From the NCBI RefSeq assembly GCF_009866805.1, contig NZ_SIZW01000040.1:186001-250000 (forward strand): a stretch of DNA of 64,000 bases, read 5' to 3'. A program made the position numbers and the translations under genes. Of the stretch, positions 41,086 to 50,095 are shown one piece after another (the first letter of the stretch is position 1; every line of letters starts with the position of its first letter). This DNA comes from Schauerella aestuarii (GTDB lineage: Bacteria; Pseudomonadota; Gammaproteobacteria; Burkholderiales; Burkholderiaceae_B). The notes under the pieces are model-generated. The model was not told the origin of the DNA, ran no database searches, and saw nothing but the letters and a program-made list of their open reading frames with translations.

Positions 41086-41505
41086 ATGTCTAAATCTTCT
41101 GCGCATGTGGATCGCGCGGTGCGCATCGAACTCTTGCGCGCCAAGGCCGCTTTGGAGCGCGAAGCGCTCGTAAGCAGTGTCGTGGGTGCCGGGCGCGATC
41201 TCACGCCGTCGGCGTTGGCAAAGGATGTGTGGCCACGCCTGGCCTCGATGAAGGGCACCACGATTGCGATGCAGGCCTATCACCTGTTGCGCCGCTATCC
41301 GGTCGTGGGGTCGAGTTTGTCCGCGTTGGCGCTCAAGGGCGGCGGCATGCTGGCGGGTGGCGGCGTAATGCGTCTGCTCAAGGTAGCCGGGCTTGGGTTC
41401 GCGGGATTCAAGGCGCTTCGTATGGTGCAGGATGCGCGCTCGGCGCCGTCGGCCCGCGCGCTGCGCGATGAGGCGACGGTCCAAGCGGCGCGTCGCACCC
41501 TTTGA
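41086..41505 (+). CDS. YqjK-like protein
   Basis: 139 residues. A charged helical N-terminus (RIELLRAKAALEREAL) is followed by LLRRYPVVGSSLSALAL and a Gly-rich hydrophobic segment. It matches the third member of the yqjD-yqjE-yqjK envelope cassette by position and general form; sequence similarity to YqjK is loose. The stop overlaps the TTG start of the following heme gene. Confidence 0.7.
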   Translation: MSKSSAHVDRAVRIELLRAKAALEREALVSSVVGAGRDLTPSALAKDVWPRLASMKGTTIAMQAYHLLRRYPVVGSSLSALALKGGGMLAGGGVMRLLKVAGLGFAGFKALRMVQDARSAPSARALRDEATVQAARRTL

Positions 41506-42572
41506 ACGGCATCGTCACGTCTCCCTCCGCGGCCGCGTTCTTGGACGCGGCCGCAGTCGTTCGTGCCCGCTCTGCGGCAGCATCCGAACGCTTGGCCGGC
41601 CAACGTGCCAGGCAAGCGGCCGATGCCTTGGGCGTTTCCGAGGCGCAATGGGTGGCGGCAGGGTGCGCGGGCATCGACGCCATCGCACTGCAGCCCGATT
41701 TTCAGAGCATCTTCCGGCAGTTGCCGAGCGTGGGCCGGGTGATGGCGCTCACGCGCAACGACTGGTGCGTGCACGAGCGGCATGGCCGCTACGAGGACGT
41801 GCGTGCCGACGGTCCGATGGGGCTGGTGCTCGGCCCCGACATCGATCTGCGCGTGTTCTTCTTCAATTGGGCCTCAGCCTGGTCGGTGACCGACGCCGGG
41901 CGCCGCAGCCTGCAATTTTTCGACGCGGCCGGGATGGCCGTGCACAAGATCTACGTCACAGCCGAGACGGACATTGTCGCCTTCGACGCATTGGTCGACG
42001 CGCATCGCCACCCGTCACCGATATGGCCTGAAAACCCGCCGGCGCCTGAGCGGCCCGCGCCGCGTGGCGTCAATGATGCCGCCGCCCTGCGCGCGGATTG
42101 GCAGGCGATGACGGACACCCATCAGTTTTTCCCACTCTTGAAAAAGCACGATGCCGATCGCCTCGCCGCGCTCGAAGCCGCCGGCGCCGATCTCGCGCAA
42201 AAGGTGGCGATCGACGCGGTGGAGACGGTCTTGGCGGGGGCGGTTGCCGAGGGCACGGCCATCATGTGCTTTGTGGCCAATCGCGGCATGATTCAGATCC
42301 ACAGCGGCCCGATCGAGACGCTGCGGCGCACCGGTCCCTGGTACAACGTGCTCGATCCCGACTTCAATCTGCATCTGAACACGACGGCGATCGCCCAGGT
42401 GTGGGTGGTCAACAAGCCCACGTCCGACGGGTGGGTAACGTCGCTTGAGGTGTATAACGCCGCAGGCGATCTGATCGTTCAATTTTTTGGCGTACGCAAG
42501 CCCGGCCAGGCGGAACTGCCGGCGTGGCGCGGCATGTTGGCCGCGCTGTGCGATACCCCTTTGGCGCAGTGA
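41502..42572 (+). CDS. hmuS: Hemin-degrading factor/heme chaperone (HmuS/ChuS family)
   Basis: 356 residues, TTG start at 41502 overlapping the previous stop. Two tandem HemS-like repeats (GRVMALTRNDWCVHERHGRYEDV...; NRGMIQIHSGPIETLRRTGPWYNVLDPDFNLHL), with candidate heme-ligand His in the NLHL segment. It binds cytoplasmic heme and may degrade it. First of the hmuSTUV genes. No ATG in this frame precedes the conserved repeats, so the TTG is the best available start. Confidence 0.92.
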   Translation: MNGIVTSPSAAAFLDAAAVVRARSAAASERLAGQRARQAADALGVSEAQWVAAGCAGIDAIALQPDFQSIFRQLPSVGRVMALTRNDWCVHERHGRYEDVRADGPMGLVLGPDIDLRVFFFNWASAWSVTDAGRRSLQFFDAAGMAVHKIYVTAETDIVAFDALVDAHRHPSPIWPENPPAPERPAPRGVNDAAALRADWQAMTDTHQFFPLLKKHDADRLAALEAAGADLAQKVAIDAVETVLAGAVAEGTAIMCFVANRGMIQIHSGPIETLRRTGPWYNVLDPDFNLHLNTTAIAQVWVVNKPTSDGWVTSLEVYNAAGDLIVQFFGVRKPGQAELPAWRGMLAALCDTPLAQ

Positions 42573-42579
42573 GAACACG

Positions 42580-43476
42580 ATGAGTGCAGGCATTACGACC
42601 GAACACGCGGTGGTGACACGTCCGATGGCACGCGGCCTGCGGGCCGCCGGATTGGCGCTGTGCCTGAGCTTGGCGGCCTGGGCCGCGCAGGGTGCTGCGC
42701 CCGAGCGGGTGGTCACCCTGGGCGGTAGCGTCACGGAAATCGCCTTTGCCCTCGATCGCGGCGACCGCATCGTGGCCGATGATCTGTCAAGTCTGTATCC
42801 GGAAGCCGCCACCCGTTTGCCGCGTGTCGGTTATTACCGCGCCACGCCCGTGGAAGGCGTGGTGGCCATGCGGCCCGATATGGTGTTGGCCTCCGAGCAG
42901 GCGGGTCCGCCGCACGCCATCCAGAAGTTGACCGAGCTCGGCGTCAATCTTCAGGTTGTGTCCGATCAACCCACGGTGGCGTCGCTTTATCGCCGTATCG
43001 ATCAAGTGGCGGCTGCCCTGGATGCCAAGTCTGCCGGCGCGCGGTTGTCGGCCGCGCTCAAGCGCGACCTGGATCGCATCCAGGCGCAACCCCGAAGCGA
43101 TCGTCCGACGTTGTTGATGGTCAATCGCACCGGCTCCTCCCAGGGTGCGGGAAGCGGTACCGCTGCGGATGAAGTGCTGCGGCTGGCCGGGCTTGCCAAT
43201 GTGCTGGCGGGTCAGCAGGGCTACAAGCCGCTCTCGCCGGAAGCGATGACGGCGCTGGCCCCCGAGCTGATCGTGATCACGACGTCCTCGCTGGACGCGT
43301 TGGGCGGGATGGACAACCTGTTGCAGGTCCCTGGCGTGATTGCCACCCCGGCTGCCCGAGCGGGCCGCATCGTGGTGATGGACGATCTGCTGGTGCTGGG
43401 TTTGGGGCCGCGCTTGCCGCAGGCCTTGCAGCAACTGCAAGACGCCGCTGGAGCGCCCGCGCGTGCGGCGCGCTGA
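42580..43476 (+). CDS. hmuT: Heme ABC transporter, periplasmic binding protein
   Basis: 298 residues. A signal peptide (AAGLALCLSLAAWAAQGA) precedes a class III binding fold: RVVTLGGSVTEIAFALDRGDRIVADDLSSLYPEAA with a YYRATPVEGVVAMRPD segment typical of HmuT, where Tyr residues hold heme. It starts 7 bp after hmuS. The substrate call rests on similarity and on neighbouring hmuS, hmuU and hmuV. Confidence 0.93.
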   Translation: MSAGITTEHAVVTRPMARGLRAAGLALCLSLAAWAAQGAAPERVVTLGGSVTEIAFALDRGDRIVADDLSSLYPEAATRLPRVGYYRATPVEGVVAMRPDMVLASEQAGPPHAIQKLTELGVNLQVVSDQPTVASLYRRIDQVAAALDAKSAGARLSAALKRDLDRIQAQPRSDRPTLLMVNRTGSSQGAGSGTAADEVLRLAGLANVLAGQQGYKPLSPEAMTALAPELIVITTSSLDALGGMDNLLQVPGVIATPAARAGRIVVMDDLLVLGLGPRLPQALQQLQDAAGAPARAAR

Positions 43477-44464
43477 CCTGCGGCCGACCTCTGCGATCGC
43501 CGGTCTGGCCGTGCTGCTCGTGGTGGCGATGGCCGTGGCGTGCGCCAGCGGCGCGGTCGCCATTCCGCTGACAAGCTTGCCGACGCTGCTGTGGGGCCAG
43601 CCGGCACCCGGCGAGCAGTTGCTGCGCAATGTGCTCGTGGATGTGCGGATACCGAGAGTGCTGTTCAGCGCCCTGGCGGGAGCGGCGTTGGCCATCACCG
43701 GCGCCGTCATGCAGGCCCTGTTTCGCAATCCGCTCGCCGAACCCGGTTTGGTGGGGATCTCTGCCGGCGGCGCGTTGGGCGCGGTGACAGCGATCGTGTT
43801 TACGTCGGGTGGCTTTTGGCTGCTCGCACCCGCAGCGTTTCTGGGCAGCCTGGGCGCCACGGCGCTGGCCTACGCGCTGGGCCGTCGCGCACCCGGCGTG
43901 GCCGGATTGCTGCTCGCCGGCATCGCCATCAATACCGTCGCCGGCAGCCTGATTGGCTTGTTCACCACGTTGGCCAACGATGCGCAACTGCGCGATCTGA
44001 CATTCTGGAATCTGGGCAGCCTGGCTGGCGCCAATTGGTCGTTGCTGGCGTTTCTTGCCCCCTGGACGCTGGTGTGGACGATATGGCTCGCCCGCCAATG
44101 GCGGCTGCTCAATGCACTGCTTTTGGGGGAGCGCGAGGCGCAGCATCTGGGCTTTCCGCTGGTGACCGTGCGCCGCAAGCTCATCGTGGCGATGGCGCTC
44201 GTCGTGGGGCCGCTTGTGGCGGCGACCGGCGGTATCGGTTTCATCGGCCTGGTCGTGCCGCATTTGATCCGGCTCACCTTGGGCGCCAATCATCGCTGGC
44301 TGCTGCCGGCGTCGATGCTTGCGGGTGCGCTGGCGCTGACCCTGGCCGATTGGCTGGCGCGGATCGTGATCGTGCCGGCCGAGTTGCCGATCGGTCTGGT
44401 CACCAGCCTGGTGGGCGGGCCCTTCTTCATCTGGCTGCTTGCCCGCGGGAGACGGCTGGTATGA
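43463..44464 (+). CDS. hmuU: Heme ABC transporter permease (FecCD family)
   Basis: 333 residues, GTG start at 43463 inside the end of hmuT. About ten membrane helices. FecCD motifs: ALAGAALAITGAVMQALFRNPLAEPGLVGISAGGALGAV and GGIGFIGLVVPHLIRLTLG. It forms the inner-membrane channel for heme with HmuV. Its stop overlaps the hmuV ATG by 4 bp. Confidence 0.94.
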   Translation: MRRADLRPTSAIAGLAVLLVVAMAVACASGAVAIPLTSLPTLLWGQPAPGEQLLRNVLVDVRIPRVLFSALAGAALAITGAVMQALFRNPLAEPGLVGISAGGALGAVTAIVFTSGGFWLLAPAAFLGSLGATALAYALGRRAPGVAGLLLAGIAINTVAGSLIGLFTTLANDAQLRDLTFWNLGSLAGANWSLLAFLAPWTLVWTIWLARQWRLLNALLLGEREAQHLGFPLVTVRRKLIVAMALVVGPLVAATGGIGFIGLVVPHLIRLTLGANHRWLLPASMLAGALALTLADWLARIVIVPAELPIGLVTSLVGGPFFIWLLARGRRLV

Positions 44465-45258
44465 GTCTGGACGGCCGTCATCTGCGGATCGAGCGCGACG
44501 GGCAAACGGTGCTGGACGATGTGTCCTGCCGATTGGGCCCAGGCGAAGTATTGGGATTGCTCGGCCCCAATGGCGCCGGTAAATCGACCCTGCTGAGCGC
44601 ATTGGCAGGCGAACTGCCGCTGGCCGCCGGCGGCGTCACGCTCGACGATGCGCCGCTCGATGCGATGCCTTCCGCGCAGCAGGCCATGCGGCGGGCGGTG
44701 CTGCCGCAGAAGCCTGGGCTACGGTTTGCGTTGTCGGTGACCGAGGTGATCGGCATGGGCGCCTATCCGTTTCCGGCGCTGGCGCCCGACAGGGTGGATG
44801 CGCTGGTGGCCGATGCGGCCGTGCGGGCCGATGTGGCGAGTTTGCTCGACCGACCCTACGCGTTGCTATCGGGCGGTGAGCAGCAGCGCGTGCATCTGGC
44901 GCGCGTGCTGGTCCAGGCAGCGGCGCAGCCCGTGGCCGGGCAGCCGCGCTATCTGTTGTGGGACGAGCCTACCGCCAGCCAGGATCCGCCCCATCAGCAC
45001 GCGGTGCTGGCCTTGGCGCGCCGGCTGGCGCGTGGGCAGGACGCAGGCGTATTGATCGTGCTGCACGATCTCAATCTGGCGGCGCAGTGGTGCGATCGGT
45101 TGATCTTGCTCGCCGATCGCAAGGTAGTGGCAGACGGACCGCCCGAGGCGGTCCTGACGCCGCCGATCCTGGCGCGCACCTATGGCATGGCGGCACATGT
45201 GCTGCCGCATCCGATGCTGGCCGGGCGCTTGCAGGTGTGGTTCGACGCCGAGGCGTGA
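44461..45258 (+). CDS. hmuV: Heme ABC transporter ATPase
   Basis: 265 residues. Walker A GPNGAGKS, signature LSGGEQQRVHLARVL, Walker B YLLWDEPTASQDP and H-loop VLHDLN. The D-loop region reads SQDPPHQH where relatives usually have SLDLAHQH; the catalytic Asp and Glu are intact. Last gene of the hmu operon. A TonB-dependent heme receptor is not found in the window. Confidence 0.94.
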   Translation: MSLDGRHLRIERDGQTVLDDVSCRLGPGEVLGLLGPNGAGKSTLLSALAGELPLAAGGVTLDDAPLDAMPSAQQAMRRAVLPQKPGLRFALSVTEVIGMGAYPFPALAPDRVDALVADAAVRADVASLLDRPYALLSGGEQQRVHLARVLVQAAAQPVAGQPRYLLWDEPTASQDPPHQHAVLALARRLARGQDAGVLIVLHDLNLAAQWCDRLILLADRKVVADGPPEAVLTPPILARTYGMAAHVLPHPMLAGRLQVWFDAEA

Positions 45259-45343
45259 GGCAGGGCGGCAGGCCCCGCAGACGAACCGACAGACGTGCGC
45301 GGGGCAAACGATTCGCACCGCGTGCGCCTGGCCGCCCCATGTA

Positions 45344-46888
45344 TTACAGCCCCAGATCGCCCCACATGCCGTCGACGCGTTGCTTGACTTCGTCGCTCAT
45401 CGCGATCGGCCGGCCCCATTCGCGGTCGGTTTCTCCAGGCCATTTGTTGGTCGCGTCCAGACCCATTTTGCCGCCCAGACCCGATACGGGCGACGCAAAA
45501 TCCAGGTAATCGATCGGCGTGCGTTCCACCATCACGGCATCGCGCACCGGATCCATGCGTGTCGTCATCGCCCACACCACCTCCTTCCATTGGCGCGGAT
45601 CGATGTCTTCGTCCACCACGATGATGAACTTGGTGTACATGAACTGGCGCAGCACGCTCCACAGCCCGAACATCACGCGCCGCGCGTGGCCAGGGTACTG
45701 CTTGCGGATCGACACCACCGCCAAACGATAGCTGCAGCCCTCGGGCGGCAAATAGAAATCCACGATCTCGGGCATCTGACGGCGCAGCAGCGGCACGAAC
45801 ACCTCGTTCAGCGCCACGCCCAATACCGCGGGTTCGTCGGGCGGTTTGCCGGTGTAGGTCGAGTGATAGATCGGATCGCGGCGCATCGTGATGCGCGTGA
45901 CGGTGAAGACCGGGAACCAGTCCTGCTCGTTGTAATAGCCGGTGTGATCGCCGTATGGGCCTTCGAGCGCCTGTTCGTAATCGCTTTTGGGCGGTGCCTT
46001 GACGCCGTCGGGCACCACCGGGGCCGTCGCACGCGGATCGCTCGAGGGCAGCAAATAGCCTTCGAGCACGATTTCAGCCGAGGCTGGCACTTGCAGATCG
46101 CTGCCGATGGTTTTGACCACTTCGGTGCGCGAGCCGCGCAGCAAACCGGCAAACTGGTATTCAGACAGCGAATCGGGCACCGGCGTCACGGCACCAAGAA
46201 TCGTGGCGGGATCTGCGCCCAGCGCGACAGCGATCGGAAACGGCGTGCCGGGATGGGCAAGCGCGTGATCGCGAAAATCGAGCGCGCCGCCGCGATGCGA
46301 CAACCAGCGCATGATGAGCTTATTGCGCGCGATCGGCTGCTGGCGGTAGATGCCCAGATTCTGGCGCTTGGCATTGGGGCCGCGCGTGACCACCAGGCCC
46401 CAGGTGAGCAGCGGTGCCACATCGCCCGGCCAGCACTGCTGCAGTGGCAGCGCGTTCAGGTCCACGTCGTCGCCTTCGATCACGACTTCCTGGCAAGGCG
46501 CGGTGCGTACCGTTTTCGGGCTCATGTCCCACAGCGCGGCCTTCAGCATGGCGACCTTCGCCCACGCGTCCTTGAAGCCTTTGGGCGGTTCCGGCTCGCG
46601 CAGCGACGCCAGCAATTCGCCCACATCGCGCAATGCCGTGACGTCTTCGGCGCCCATGCCCCATGCCACACGCTTGGGCGTGCCGAACAGATTGGCCAAC
46701 ACCGGCATGCCGGCCGGCTTGCCGCGATGCTGCGCGTTTTCGAACAGCAAAGCCGGGCCTTCGGCGCGCAGCACCCGATCGGCGATCTCGGTCATTTCGA
46801 GTTCGGTCGACACGGGCGCTGCGATGCGCTTGAGCTCGCCCTTGGTCTCGAGTTGCGCGATAAAGTCTCTCAAGTCACGGTATTTCAC
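45344..46888 (-). CDS. ubiD: UbiD-type prFMN-dependent decarboxylase (3-polyprenyl-4-hydroxybenzoate decarboxylase)
   Basis: 514 residues from a GTG at 46888. It decarboxylates 4-hydroxy-3-polyprenylbenzoate in ubiquinone synthesis using prenylated FMN from UbiX. Conserved: [69 protein letters not shown]. The length fits the family. UbiX is not in the window. It is divergent from the transglycosylase gene. Confidence 0.95.
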   Translation of the reverse strand: MKYRDLRDFIAQLETKGELKRIAAPVSTELEMTEIADRVLRAEGPALLFENAQHRGKPAGMPVLANLFGTPKRVAWGMGAEDVTALRDVGELLASLREPEPPKGFKDAWAKVAMLKAALWDMSPKTVRTAPCQEVVIEGDDVDLNALPLQQCWPGDVAPLLTWGLVVTRGPNAKRQNLGIYRQQPIARNKLIMRWLSHRGGALDFRDHALAHPGTPFPIAVALGADPATILGAVTPVPDSLSEYQFAGLLRGSRTEVVKTIGSDLQVPASAEIVLEGYLLPSSDPRATAPVVPDGVKAPPKSDYEQALEGPYGDHTGYYNEQDWFPVFTVTRITMRRDPIYHSTYTGKPPDEPAVLGVALNEVFVPLLRRQMPEIVDFYLPPEGCSYRLAVVSIRKQYPGHARRVMFGLWSVLRQFMYTKFIIVVDEDIDPRQWKEVVWAMTTRMDPVRDAVMVERTPIDYLDFASPVSGLGGKMGLDATNKWPGETDREWGRPIAMSDEVKQRVDGMWGDLGL

Positions 46889-46970
46889 GTTAATTCCGGA
46901 TAATTTGGTTACATTTGTGAAGTTGGGGAGAGGTTAACATCGGTTCCCTCTCCACCAAGCAGGAGGTCCC

Positions 46971-47792
46971 ATGGCTGAAGCATTGGCTTCCCATCTCGAC
47001 TTTCAACTGCTGGCGCGACGCATTCATCGCATTGTGGCCGAATGGCTCCGACTCTGCTCGGTCTACCTCGGCATCGTTGTGATCGTCACCGTCAGCATGG
47101 GTATGGCGCTGCCGGGTTTACGCAGCCAAGCCCTTCAGGTTCACGAAGCACTGCTCGCCGCGCTGGCGCCGTCCTCACTCTCGGGCGGCCAGGATACCGC
47201 AGGCGATGGCGGCGAGCCGACCGCGGTCGTCTTGGCCATCCCCAATGCACCCGCGTCCAACGCGACGGCGTATCTGAGTCCGCCGCGCGTGGCACCCAAG
47301 CCGGCGCCCAAACCCGCGCCGCAAACGGCGAGCGCATCGCGCAATCAGATGGATGCGTTGAAGAGCTATATCTCGCGCAAGTACAAGGTGGCCAACGATG
47401 CCACCGGCGTATTGGTCGCCACGGCCTTCAAGGTGGGCGACGAGCACGATCTCGACCCGCTTTTGCTGCTGGCCGTGATGGCCATCGAATCGCGCTACAA
47501 CCCGTTTGCCGAAAGTCCGGTGGGCGCGCAGGGCCTGATGCAGGTCATGACGAGCGTGCATCAGGAGAAGTTCGAGAAATTCGGCGACAACGCCGCGCTC
47601 GATCCCGTGGCCAACATTCGCGTGGGCTCCACGATTTTGCGCGACTGTATCCAGCGCCGCGGTTCGGTCAATGCCGGCTTGTCGTGCTACGTGGGCGCTA
47701 CGGGCCCCAACGATGGTGGCTATAGCGGCAAGGTTCAGGCCGAGCGCCGTCGTCTGGCGCTGGCTTCGGGTATCGCGCTGGCCCGCGAGTGA
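46971..47792 (+). CDS. Lytic transglycosylase, SLT domain
   Basis: 273 residues; AGGAGG before the ATG at 46971. One N-terminal membrane helix (VYLGIVVIVTVSMGMALPG) anchors it in the inner membrane. A Pro/Ala-rich linker (about 75-120) leads to a C-terminal SLT domain with the catalytic Glu173 (AIESRYNPFAESPVGAQGLMQVM). It cleaves peptidoglycan glycan strands in the periplasm. It is monocistronic and converges with the aminotransferase gene. Confidence 0.92.
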   Translation: MAEALASHLDFQLLARRIHRIVAEWLRLCSVYLGIVVIVTVSMGMALPGLRSQALQVHEALLAALAPSSLSGGQDTAGDGGEPTAVVLAIPNAPASNATAYLSPPRVAPKPAPKPAPQTASASRNQMDALKSYISRKYKVANDATGVLVATAFKVGDEHDLDPLLLLAVMAIESRYNPFAESPVGAQGLMQVMTSVHQEKFEKFGDNAALDPVANIRVGSTILRDCIQRRGSVNAGLSCYVGATGPNDGGYSGKVQAERRRLALASGIALARE

Positions 47793-47824
47793 CGGTACGC
47801 GATCGCGACCGTTAGCGGCTGGCC

Positions 47825-48994
47825 TCAGCCCTTGATGCGCGTGAGCCAGCGGTCCATGCGGTCCACGGCTTCTTCCAGCCGCGGCAATGCCGTCGCGTAG
47901 GAAAAGCGCATCATCTTCCTGGCGTGAGCCGGACCGAAGTCGTGGCCCGGCACGGCGGCGATGCCGGTTTCGAGCAGCAGGCGCTGCGAGAAGGTCTGGC
48001 TGTCCATGCCGGTGCTGCTCACATCCGCGTAGATATAGAACGCACCGTCCGGCTTCACCGGCACGGTCAGCCCCAGCTTTTCGAAGGCCGGCAGCAGATA
48101 GTCGCGGCGAGCCTGGAACGCGCGGCGGCGCTCCTCGAAAACCGCCAGCGACTCGGGCTCGAAGCAGGCCAGCGCGGCATGTTGCGCCAGCGTGGGTGCG
48201 CAAATCGAGAGGCTGCCGGCGATCTTGTCGATCGTGCTCACCATCGATTCGGGCACGATCAGCCAGCCGAGGCGCCATCCCGTCATGTGAAAGTACTTGC
48301 TGAAGCTGTTGATGATGATGAGGTCGTCGTCCAGCGTCAGGGCCGACTTTGGCGCGTGGTCGTACGACAGGCCCAGGTAGATCTCGTCCATGATCGTGAA
48401 GCCGTCGCGTTCGCGTACGACCTGCAGCAGCTCGGCCAGCTCGTCGTGCGCGATGGAGGTGCCGGTGGGATTGCTGGGCGAGGCGATCAACACGCCGCGG
48501 GTAGCATCGTTCCAATGGGTGCGGACGTCGTCCGCGCTGAGTTGGAAGCGCTTCTCGGCCGAGCTGGCGACCAGACGGGGCAGGCCGCCGGCGCCCAGGA
48601 TGAAATTGGAATTGGCGGGGTAGGACGGGTCAGGCATCAACACTTCGGCGCCCGGATCGACCAGCGCGGCGCAGGCCAGGCTCAGCGCGCCGGATGCGCC
48701 GGCGGTCACGATCACGCGGGAAGGATCGATGGCAGCGCCGAACTGCTTGCCATAGAACGCGGCGATGGCTTCGCGCAAGGGGGCGATGCCGGCGGCGGCG
48801 GTGTAGCCGCTCAAGCCGCTGCGCGAAGCGCGATCGAGTGCTGCCACCACGGGCGGCGGCGCGGTAAAGTCAGGTTCACCGATGCCCATGCTGATGATGT
48901 CTTCGCCGGCGGCCTGCAGGGCTTGCGCCTGCTTGAACAGGTTCATCACCTGAAAGGTCAAGAAATCTTGGGTACGGGTGGCGAGGCGAGGCAT
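47825..48994 (-). CDS. Class I/II pyridoxal phosphate aminotransferase
   Basis: 389 residues from the ATG at 48994. The PLP lysine is about Lys233 in SFSKYFHMTGWRLGW; GIGEPDFTAP and ASPSNPTG are diagnostic of fold type I aspartate-aminotransferase-like enzymes. The amino donor is not visible from sequence; alanine or aromatic/N-succinyl-diaminopimelate types are possible. It is divergent from the FAD oxidase-like gene. Confidence 0.92.
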   Translation of the reverse strand: MPRLATRTQDFLTFQVMNLFKQAQALQAAGEDIISMGIGEPDFTAPPPVVAALDRASRSGLSGYTAAAGIAPLREAIAAFYGKQFGAAIDPSRVIVTAGASGALSLACAALVDPGAEVLMPDPSYPANSNFILGAGGLPRLVASSAEKRFQLSADDVRTHWNDATRGVLIASPSNPTGTSIAHDELAELLQVVRERDGFTIMDEIYLGLSYDHAPKSALTLDDDLIIINSFSKYFHMTGWRLGWLIVPESMVSTIDKIAGSLSICAPTLAQHAALACFEPESLAVFEERRRAFQARRDYLLPAFEKLGLTVPVKPDGAFYIYADVSSTGMDSQTFSQRLLLETGIAAVPGHDFGPAHARKMMRFSYATALPRLEEAVDRMDRWLTRIKG

Positions 48995-49027
48995 GGTGCT
49001 TCTCAGAACAAAAAAGGAATTGTAGTC

Positions 49028-50035
49028 ATGCAGCCTTCCCGACGCGCTTTTCTCTCCGGCCGCAAACCTGCGCCCAGCGCCTGGGAGGCGTTTTGCCGAA
49101 GACTGCGTGGTGCCTGCGATGGCGTTTTCAGCGAGTCGGACGCCGTGGCCGGCGTGGGACGGGCCCGGTTTGCGCCGGCAGGAAATGGCGACATGGCGGT
49201 GGTCGTATCGCTGGGGCGCGAGTACGGCGTCGTGATCGTGTTGAGCGGAGACGAGGGCGCCATGACGGCGCCGCCCGATGACCGGCCAGCTGTTTACGTG
49301 GATCCGGTCCGGTTGGATGGCCTCACGCCGGTGTTTGCGGCCGCCGCGGATGCGCGCGATGTGCCGGCGTCGCAAGCGGTGCCGGTGGCGTGGGACGTGC
49401 AGCCGGGATGCCCATTGGGCGCCCTGGCCGACGCCGGCCTCACGCAGTTCGAGGGGGCGCCGCGCGCGCGCACGCTCGCGCATTGGCTGGCGGCGCCGCA
49501 TCCCGGGCTCACGCCGGGCTGCACCGGCGAAACCGGCATCGTGGCGGTGGAAGTGCTGTTGGCCGACGGCACGTTCGAAGCGCTGGGGCCTTTTGGCGCC
49601 GATGCCACGCAACCGCTGCAATCCGCTACGGTGCAAGCGCTGGTGCCCGCCCTGTTTCAGGCGGCGTCGAGTGCCGAAGGGCAAGCGTGCCGCGCGCTCG
49701 GGCGCTGGCCGCTCGCTTATCGGCTCGACGCGTTGCAGCCCCAGGCGCCGCATGGGGTCAATCTCGGGCAGATGTTGTTGGGGCACGGCGGCACCCTGGC
49801 CTGGGTGTGCCGCGTCCGCTTGGTCGCGACGCCTGCGCCGCGCAGCACGCTGGCGTCGGCTGACCGGGCCACGATCGCGTCCGACGACGCTGCGAACGCC
49901 ACGGCGGCATCAGTGTCCGGCAGTGGTGAGTCGAGCGTCGGTCAGGACGCTGCGGCGGCTGACGCCAGCCGCCGGTTGACGCGGTGCATCAAAGCCGCCT
50001 TCGACGCGGGCGACCTATTCCCCATGCCGGGGTAG
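49028..50035 (+). CDS. Predicted FAD-linked oxidase-like protein (PCMH-type), function unclear
   Basis: 335 residues from the ATG at 49028. The N-terminus (PSRRAFLSGRKPAPSAWEAF) has a twin arginine but no following hydrophobic stretch, so export is doubtful. The centre (LTPGCTGETGIVAVEVLLADG; HGVNLGQMLLGHGGTLAWVCRVRLV) recalls the FAD-binding domain of glycolate-oxidase-like proteins, but it is short and lacks a C-terminal catalytic domain. The last ~45 residues are Ala/Ser-rich. It is divergent from the aminotransferase. FAD binding is inferred and weak. Confidence 0.6.
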   Translation: MQPSRRAFLSGRKPAPSAWEAFCRRLRGACDGVFSESDAVAGVGRARFAPAGNGDMAVVVSLGREYGVVIVLSGDEGAMTAPPDDRPAVYVDPVRLDGLTPVFAAAADARDVPASQAVPVAWDVQPGCPLGALADAGLTQFEGAPRARTLAHWLAAPHPGLTPGCTGETGIVAVEVLLADGTFEALGPFGADATQPLQSATVQALVPALFQAASSAEGQACRALGRWPLAYRLDALQPQAPHGVNLGQMLLGHGGTLAWVCRVRLVATPAPRSTLASADRATIASDDAANATAASVSGSGESSVGQDAAAADASRRLTRCIKAAFDAGDLFPMPG

Positions 50036-50095
50036 GCGTTGCAACAGGTTAAGATTCCACCTCTTTTCAGTCACACCCCACCTTGAGCCTGTCCC

